NCBI GenBank assembly: GCA_018674495.1
Contig: JABHAA010000100.1
Coordinates: 1-47,582 of the forward strand
DNA from: Rhodospirillaceae bacterium
GTDB taxonomy: Bacteria > Pseudomonadota > Alphaproteobacteria > Rhodospirillales > UBA2165
Reading direction: 5' to 3'
DNA length: 47,582 bases
The position numbers and the translations under genes are program-made. The notes below the pieces were generated by a model that searched no databases, had not been told where the DNA came from, and was given only the letters and a program-made list of their open reading frames with translations. Positions 42,665-47,582 of this stretch are shown here, in pieces (positions within the stretch are counted from its first letter, which is position 1; each line of letters starts with the position of its first letter).

Positions 42665-43109
42665 TCCCACCTGTCGCCAGGAAAATGATTTCCCCGACTT
42701 GGCGTTCCAGAGATTGAAAATCTTCCGACTGGGTAATCGCGCCGCCGGCCTTCAAAAATTCCTTCGATCCACCGGGCTTCAAGCGCACATAATTGCCGCC
42801 GATCAGGCCAGCGCTGGTGATCGCGGCGATAGTGTTTTTCGGCACCTTTACGTCAGGATTGATCGACATGGTGACCACGGCTTCATAATTCTCTGCATCG
42901 AGAATATTGGATTTTACCGTACCGACGATGATGCCGCTGATACGCACATCGCTGCCGGCCTGCAATCCGCCGGTGTCTGCAAAGACGGCTTTGATTTCAT
43001 ATCCCTCGATCGCCGTCACCTGGGCAGTGGTGGCAAATACATAGAGAAATCCGGCAGCTACCAGGATAACCACCGCGCCCAATACAGTTTCCGCTAAATT
43101 TCGTCCCAC
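42645..43109 (-). CDS. mlaD: MCE-family lipid transport protein (MlaD-like)
   Basis: 154 residues with an N-terminal membrane helix (VLGAVVILVAAGFLYVFA) and one MCE domain: YEIKAVFADTGGLQAGSDVRISGIIVGTV and LIGGNYVRLKPGG. The length matches MlaD, the periplasmic ring subunit of the Mla phospholipid transporter. No mlaE or mlaF is adjacent. It lies downstream of a second MCE gene with a 30-bp gap. Confidence 0.92.
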   Translation of the reverse strand: MGRNLAETVLGAVVILVAAGFLYVFATTAQVTAIEGYEIKAVFADTGGLQAGSDVRISGIIVGTVKSNILDAENYEAVVTMSINPDVKVPKNTIAAITSAGLIGGNYVRLKPGGSKEFLKAGGAITQSEDFQSLERQVGEIIFLATGGNDDKSN

Positions 43110-43139
43110 GATGCGTTCCTTCTCTTACCGTTCGCCAAG

Positions 43140-43616
43140 CTATTTCTTGGCCGCCGCCTTGGATTTGGCTTGTTTGGATTTGGCCTCACCAATGATCAAA
43201 TCAAGGAGGTCTTGTACCACCACCGAGTCTTGGGTTTGATCAAGGGTGTCGCCGGCTTTGATCTCTTCATCTTCGGCGCCCGCTTCCAACACGATAAATT
43301 TGGACCCAAACAATCCCTCGGTATGGATTGCGGCCGAAGTATCGATCGGCAATTTCGCGTCGGTCTCGATATTCATATCCACGGTGGCGGCGAAATCCGA
43401 GTCCAGCCGCATACCGATGACCTTGCCGATTTTTATGCCGGCGATGCGAACTTCGTCTCCGACCTGCAAGCCGTCGATGCGGTTAAAAATGGCATGGATG
43501 GTGGTTCCAGAGCCACCGCCTTCGATTTTGCTGCTCGAAAAAGACAGAACGCCTACCCACACCAAGGCAATCACGGTCACCGCGCCGACGAGAATATTTC
43601 GAGTGTCTTCGTGCAT
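43140..43616 (-). CDS. Second MCE-domain (MlaD-like) protein
   Basis: 158 residues from MHEDTRNILVG. One membrane helix (ILVGAVTVIALVWVGVLSFS), an MCE domain (IHAIFNRIDGLQVGDEVRIAGIKIGKV, GLFGSKFIVLEAGAED) and a lysine/alanine-rich tail (KSKQAKSKAAAKK). It is a paralogue of the following gene and may form mixed rings with it. The ribosome site is weak, and the frame is open upstream into the NDUFA12 gene. Confidence 0.88.
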   Translation of the reverse strand: MHEDTRNILVGAVTVIALVWVGVLSFSSSKIEGGGSGTTIHAIFNRIDGLQVGDEVRIAGIKIGKVIGMRLDSDFAATVDMNIETDAKLPIDTSAAIHTEGLFGSKFIVLEAGAEDEEIKAGDTLDQTQDSVVVQDLLDLIIGEAKSKQAKSKAAAKK

Positions 43617-43635
43617 GGAATTTAACGCCGGCGCC

Positions 43636-43992
43636 TTATTTCGGCGACCAGGCTTGGTAATCGCCACTGGCCGGCGCCCGGGCACCGCCTTGGAGATCGT
43701 GCCCGGCGGGCCGGTAGGCCGCCACGGTTCCGGTCAAATTGGGCAGGTGCGGTTTTTGCCAATCTTTGGCCGTGGCCGCCTGTTCTGTCAGAGGATTTTC
43801 AAGCGTATGATGCAGCCAGGCGTGCCATTCCGGCGGCACCTTGGACGCCTCAGGTGAGCCGTGATAGACCACCCAGCGCCGCTCGCGCCCATGCAGCTTT
43901 TTGCCCTTGCCTTTGTAATAGCCATTGCCGAACGCGTCCTTGCCGACAAGATCGCCATTCAACAGAGTATATATCCAGGTTCCGAGGCTCAT
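43636..43992 (-). CDS. NADH:ubiquinone oxidoreductase subunit NDUFA12 family
   Basis: 118 residues from MSLGTWIYTLLNGDLVGKDAFGNGYYKG, the family's start; ERRWVVYHGSPEASKVPPEWHAWLHH follows, and NPLTEQ and KPHLPNLTGT complete it. It is the bacterial counterpart of the complex I accessory subunit NDUFA12 (B17.2), found almost only in alphaproteobacteria, and probably sits on the peripheral arm of complex I. It begins the operon NDUFA12-mce-mlaD-methyltransferase-DUF2155. Confidence 0.95.
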   Translation of the reverse strand: MSLGTWIYTLLNGDLVGKDAFGNGYYKGKGKKLHGRERRWVVYHGSPEASKVPPEWHAWLHHTLENPLTEQAATAKDWQKPHLPNLTGTVAAYRPAGHDLQGGARAPASGDYQAWSPK

Positions 43993-44166
43993 GCGTGTTC
44001 CCGTCTCAGAAAGTTGCGGCGCACAATATGGCACCAAGCAGGCCAAGCGTCTACCCCAGGGTACCTGGGAGGGACAGTTTCACAAGTGACTTGACGGTGC
44101 TTGCCGGCCAGCGCCTTATGAACCAGCCGTTTCAATCAACAGCCACCATGCAGCGCCGACGTCAAT

Positions 44167-45738
44167 ATGATGGCAGACAGCCCCGAAAAACTGTTCCAAC
44201 TGGCGCAATCCCTCGAAAGTGGGGGAGATTTCGCAGCCGCCGCTGACGCCTACCGGCGCGGGCTGGAACTGGCACCCGATACCGGCGAGGCCCACCACAA
44301 TCTCGCCGGGATATTGCGGCGATTGGGGCTGGCGGACGAATCGCTCGCCTATGCCCGCCGCGCCGCCCAGTTGCTGCCGGGGCGACCGCCGGTGCTGAAC
44401 AGCCTCGGCCAATCGCTGGAGCAATCGGATTTGGCGGAAGAGGCCGAAGCGGCTTTTCGAGACGCCCTCACGTCGGAGCCCAATTATCCGCCCGCCGCCG
44501 CCAATCTCGGCCGCCTTTTGGAACGCCGCCAGCGGCCCGATGAAGCCGCCGCGGTTCTGGCACCGGCCCAGGCGGCCAACCCCGGCGACGCGGCGCTAAA
44601 CGTCAACCTCGCCAATGCCTATCTGGGCCTGGGCCGCCCGGACGAGGCGGCATCGCTGCTCAACGCGGCGACGGCGCTAGACCCGGATCTGGCGCCGGCG
44701 CTAAATTCTCTCGGCACCGCGCATTATATAATGCACAATTGGGCGGCGGCAGCGGCGGCCTTCACGCGGGCCATCGCGCTCGACCCCGAGTTTGCCCAGG
44801 CCCGCGAAAATTTGGCCCAGACTCGCTTTCAAATGGGCAGCTATGCGGTCGGCTGGCCCGATTATGAGTGGCGCTGGAAAAATCCTGACAACCATCTGAC
44901 CAAAATCAACTTTGCGGCGCCGGAATGGGACGGCAAGCCCCTGGCCGGGCGGACCCTTTTGTTGCACGCCGAACAGGGCTTCGGTGACGCCATTCAGTTT
45001 GTCCGTTTCGCCGCAGCCATCGAAAAGCAGGGCGGCAGGATTCTGCTGGCCTGCCAAAAGGAGTTGGTATCGTTGCTGACCGGCGCCTGCAAATTGGACG
45101 ATGTTGTCGCCCTGGACGGACCCGTGCCCGATCATCAGTGCCACGCCGCTCTGTTAAGCCTGCCAAGAATGCTCGGTATCACGGGCCCCTGGCCGGCCGG
45201 GTCGGCGCCTTATTTATCCGCCGCGCCCCATGCCGCAATCACTGATGTGGGCAGAACGAACATGCGGATAGGCGCCGCCTGGGCCGGGCGCCGGCGCCAC
45301 TTCATGGATGCCTATCGCAACCGAAGTTGCCAGGCCCTGGATTTCCACGCCCTCGCCGAGCGGCCGGGCGTGTCCCTGTTCGGGCTGCAGACGGACACCG
45401 CCGGTGAAGGCCCGCCGTTTGCAATGACCGACCTCAGCCCCCATATGACCGATTTCGCCGCCAGCGCCGCCCTGGTGCAAGCAATGGATATCATCGTCAC
45501 CGTGGACACCGCCCTCGCCCACCTCGCCGGTGCTCTTGGCAAGCCCTGTGCAGTGATGCTGGCCTATACGTCGGACTGGCGCTGGAACGATATTTATGGC
45601 CGCATTCCCTGGTACCCAAGCGTTTTTGCCTTCCGCCAGCCGGCTCCCGGCGACTGGAGCGGCGCATTTTCAGATTTGATTCTCGCATTTGAGGCGGGAT
45701 TGCCGATTCCGGGCGGATCGAAGCTCAAATTACCCTGA
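44167..45738 (+). CDS. TPR protein with GT9-like C-terminal domain
   Basis: 523 residues. About six TPR units fill residues 1-225 (FQLAQSLESGGDFAAAADAYRRG and so on), and the second half resembles ADP-heptose-transferase (GT9/GT-B) folds: LLLHAEQGFGDAIQFVRFAA, IGAAWAGR, ALAERPGVSLFGLQ and VDTALAHLAGALGKPCAVML. The TPR array may recruit the acceptor. A role in cell-surface glycosylation is likely, acceptor unknown. Start ATG 44167 or 44170; no strong ribosome site is seen. Confidence 0.85.
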   Translation: MMADSPEKLFQLAQSLESGGDFAAAADAYRRGLELAPDTGEAHHNLAGILRRLGLADESLAYARRAAQLLPGRPPVLNSLGQSLEQSDLAEEAEAAFRDALTSEPNYPPAAANLGRLLERRQRPDEAAAVLAPAQAANPGDAALNVNLANAYLGLGRPDEAASLLNAATALDPDLAPALNSLGTAHYIMHNWAAAAAAFTRAIALDPEFAQARENLAQTRFQMGSYAVGWPDYEWRWKNPDNHLTKINFAAPEWDGKPLAGRTLLLHAEQGFGDAIQFVRFAAAIEKQGGRILLACQKELVSLLTGACKLDDVVALDGPVPDHQCHAALLSLPRMLGITGPWPAGSAPYLSAAPHAAITDVGRTNMRIGAAWAGRRRHFMDAYRNRSCQALDFHALAERPGVSLFGLQTDTAGEGPPFAMTDLSPHMTDFAASAALVQAMDIIVTVDTALAHLAGALGKPCAVMLAYTSDWRWNDIYGRIPWYPSVFAFRQPAPGDWSGAFSDLILAFEAGLPIPGGSKLKLP

Positions 45739-45820
45739 AATTCGACTCCATTCTCCACCATCGACGACATTTGTCACCATATTTGGTTTTGCCAAGGCAC
45801 TATTAATGGCTAATGTCAGC

Positions 45821-45878
45821 TTGTGGATAACTCTCATATCTAGTTGTTATAACATAATATTATTGAATTTATCCACAA
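45821..45878. promoter_or_regulatory. Two inverted perfect DnaA boxes around an AT-rich spacer
   Basis: TTGTGGATAA (45821-45830) and TTATCCACAA (45869-45878) form a perfect 10-bp inverted repeat; each contains the consensus DnaA box TTATCCACA. The 38-bp spacer is AT-rich with two palindromes. They could let DnaA regulate nrdJ, or be part of a replication-control site. Confidence 0.65.
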
Positions 45879-46022
45879 TCACGCCGGCGTTTAACCAGGC
45901 ACCTTAACGTATTGAATCTGTACGGGGTTTCAAGATTTGGTATTTTTATTCCTGTTCAACCCCATATTTAGTTGCTCCCAAAAATTGCTTGAGCTACATT
46001 TGCCAGGCATAATGCCAGTACT

Positions 46023-46038
46023 ACACAAAATGTTGTAG
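46023..46038. promoter_or_regulatory. Single NrdR-like box upstream of nrdJ
   Basis: ACACAAAATGTTGTAG agrees with the NrdR consensus acaCwAtATwTwGtgt at about 12 of 16 positions. It lies about 100 bp before the nrdJ ATG. A second box at the usual 31-bp spacing is not evident. Confidence 0.45.
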
Positions 46039-46135
46039 CCAAGCGTTGGGAAGCAGCCGGCCTGGGAGGCTGAGTTTGTCCCTTCTTGGGGGAAGGGCAA
46101 TCAGTCGGTTACGCCGGGGAAATTTGGGGGATAAA

Positions 46136-47582
46136 ATGAGAGTACAACGTTTCTTTACGAGGGCAGAGTCCGGCCCATACGGGGATACAGAGTTTCGCAC
46201 CACTTCGAGCGAGATTCGCAATCCTGATGGGTCCGTGGTCTTTAGCCATGATGATATCGAGGCGCCGGCCGATTGGTCGCAGGTCGCCTGTGATGTGCTT
46301 GCGCAAAAGTACTTCCGTAAAGCCGGCATTGCCGTGCATCTCAAACGCATCGAAGAGAATTCGGTGCCGTCCTGGCTCTGGCGTAGCGTTCCCGATGAGG
46401 ACGCGATGAGCGCCCTGCCCGAAGATGAACGCTTCAACGGCGAGGCATCTGCCAAGCAGATATTCAACCGGCTGGCCGGCACCTGGACCTATTGGGGCTG
46501 GAAGGGCGGCTATTTCGATTCCGAAGACGACGCCCGCGCATATTACGATGAAATGTGCCACATGCTGTGCAAGCAGATGTGCGCGCCCAATTCGCCGCAA
46601 TGGTTCAACACCGGATTGCACTGGGCCTATGGCATCGACGGCCCAGCGCAAGGCCACCATTATGTGGACTATCAGACCGGCGAGCTGACCCGCTCCAATT
46701 CCGCTTACGAGCATCCGCAACCGCATGCCTGTTTCATCCAGAGCATCAGTGATGATCTGGTCAATGAAGGCGGCATTATGGATCTGTGGACCCGTGAAGC
46801 GCGCTTGTTCAAGTACGGCTCCGGCACTGGCACCAATTTCTCGGCGCTGCGCGGCGCCAACGAGCCTTTGTCCGGCGGCGGCAAATCCTCCGGCGTCATG
46901 AGTTTCCTGAAAATCGGCGACCGCGCCGCCGGCGCCATCAAGTCCGGCGGCACCACCCGGCGCGCCGCGAAAATGGTGATCCTCGACGCCGATCACCCGG
47001 ATATCGAAAACTTCATCAATTGGAAGGTGAAGGAAGAGCAAAAAGTCGCAGCTCTGGTCGCTGGCTCGCGCCTGATGGAAAAACATCTCAACCTCATCAT
47101 TGCCGCCTGCCATGAAGGCGAAGACGATGACACCACCCGCTTCGACGGGCGCGCCAACAAAACCCTCAGAAAAGCGATTTTGGGTGCAAGGCGCTCGATG
47201 CTGCCGGAAAACTGTATCCAACGGGCCATCGAATACGCCAAGCAGGGCTATACCGAGCTGGTCATGGACACCTACGATACCGACTGGGATTCGGAAGCCT
47301 ACCTCACCGTATCGGGGCAGAATTCCAACAACACCGTGCGCGTCGATGATGAATTTCTGCACGCCGTCGAGACCGACGGCGATTGGTCGCTTCGCCAGCG
47401 CACCGACGGCAAAGCGTCCAAGACCATGCCGGCGCGGGAATTGTGGGACCAGATTTGCGAAGCCGCCTGGGCCTGCGCCGATCCCGGCCTACAGTTCGAC
47501 ACCACCATCAACGATTGGCACACTTGCGCCGATACGGACCGGATTTACGGATCAAACCCTTGCTCGGAATATATGTTCCTGG
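46136..47582 (+). CDS. nrdJ: Class II (adenosylcobalamin-dependent) ribonucleotide reductase, 5' part
   Basis: The frame opens at ATG 46136 (GGGGG 5 nt upstream) and runs off the window end, giving 482 codons of what is usually a protein of about 1,200 residues. Visible marks: MCAPNSPQWFNTGL, ACFIQSISDDLV with the first active-site Cys, FKYGSGTGTNFSALRG, KSGGTTRRAAKMVILDADHPDIE and the NPCSEY motif at the edge. The enzyme reduces ribonucleotides to deoxyribonucleotides with a B12 radical, independent of oxygen. DnaA and NrdR-like sites upstream suggest cell-cycle and dNTP control. Confidence 0.96.
   Translation, partial: MRVQRFFTRAESGPYGDTEFRTTSSEIRNPDGSVVFSHDDIEAPADWSQVACDVLAQKYFRKAGIAVHLKRIEENSVPSWLWRSVPDEDAMSALPEDERFNGEASAKQIFNRLAGTWTYWGWKGGYFDSEDDARAYYDEMCHMLCKQMCAPNSPQWFNTGLHWAYGIDGPAQGHHYVDYQTGELTRSNSAYEHPQPHACFIQSISDDLVNEGGIMDLWTREARLFKYGSGTGTNFSALRGANEPLSGGGKSSGVMSFLKIGDRAAGAIKSGGTTRRAAKMVILDADHPDIENFINWKVKEEQKVAALVAGSRLMEKHLNLIIAACHEGEDDDTTRFDGRANKTLRKAILGARRSMLPENCIQRAIEYAKQGYTELVMDTYDTDWDSEAYLTVSGQNSNNTVRVDDEFLHAVETDGDWSLRQRTDGKASKTMPARELWDQICEAAWACADPGLQFDTTINDWHTCADTDRIYGSNPCSEYMFL

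Larger units (their letters stand above)
45739..46135. other. 397-bp AT-rich intergenic region upstream of nrdJ
   Basis: Unlike the rest of the window, the region is AT-rich, especially 45781-45960. It holds two inverted perfect DnaA boxes, two 10-bp palindromes (TGTTATAACA at 45845-45854, ATAATATTAT at 45854-45863) and a NrdR-like box at 46023-46038. No cobalamin riboswitch was recognised. Confidence 0.7.

Noticed and set aside
45739..46135. Cobalamin riboswitch upstream of the B12-dependent nrdJ
   Set aside because: No B12-box-like core was found; the region is AT-rich with DnaA and NrdR-like sites instead.
1..47582. CRISPR arrays, integrases, rRNA genes
   Set aside because: No regularly spaced repeats, recombinase motifs or rRNA sequence were seen.

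Overview
The window is about 47.6 kb of GC-rich bacterial chromosome, almost certainly from an alphaproteobacterium, probably near the Rhodospirillales. This placement rests on gene content and order: alaC-like aminotransferase / hom / glpX / recJ in one operon; NDUFA12 / mlaD-like / DUF2155 / aat next to aroQ; a class II NrdJ; and a mitochondrial-type Nfu. This is inference from synteny; no 16S gene is present. One RNA gene is clear, tRNA-Glu(UUC).

Layout. 1-8.5 kb is an accessory catabolic and transport stretch: the end of a TRAP permease, an MFS exporter, a ketopantoate-reductase-like enzyme, a 2OG-Fe(II) oxygenase with an orphan TupA-like binding protein, a MetE-like protein and a YtcJ-type amidohydrolase. 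Just upstream of the amidohydrolase lies a DUF427 gene with an in-frame TGA exactly where the family has its Cys, followed by a hairpin that fits a bacterial SECIS. 8.6-10.3 kb is a two-gene ABC exporter. 10.4-12.65 kb is an AT-richer island holding a reverse transcriptase of the defence-associated (UG/DRT) type, a roughly 310-nt structured non-coding leader upstream of it, and a small membrane-anchored winged-helix-like protein downstream. 12.65-16 kb holds small genes, a lipoprotein trypsin-like protease, DUF6455, a tiny secreted protein with an apparent ATA start, a Sel1 protein and the tRNA. 16-23 kb is the operon alaC-hom-glpX-[266-bp inverted-repeat element]-recJ-MFS. 23-28 kb carries an OmpA lipoprotein, an RhlE-like helicase, an Lrp-type sensor domain and a GT4 glycosyltransferase. 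28-33 kb holds an ornithine-decarboxylase-like enzyme and, divergently, a Fur-box-preceded set nfu / radical SAM (CCAEP tail) / ATP-grasp. 33-40 kb is metabolic: threonine aldolase, AlkA-like glycosylase, GloB, MFS, TPR-GT41 and a ThiS-ThiG fusion. 40-46 kb is aroQ, aat, DUF2155, a methyltransferase, two MCE proteins, NDUFA12 and a TPR/GT9-like protein. 46.1 kb to the end is the 5' two-fifths or so of nrdJ, preceded by two perfect inverted DnaA boxes around an AT-rich spacer and a NrdR-like box.

The strongest candidates for something new are: (1) the DUF427 selenoprotein, which automatic gene callers would truncate; (2) the RT / structured RNA / TM-wHTH island, which looks like a DRT-type antiphage system with an unfamiliar accessory protein; (3) the CCAEP-tail radical SAM + ATP-grasp pair in an apparently iron-regulated operon; (4) the foldable 266-bp mobile-type element wedged between glpX and recJ. 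All functional statements are from reading the sequence; no searches were run.
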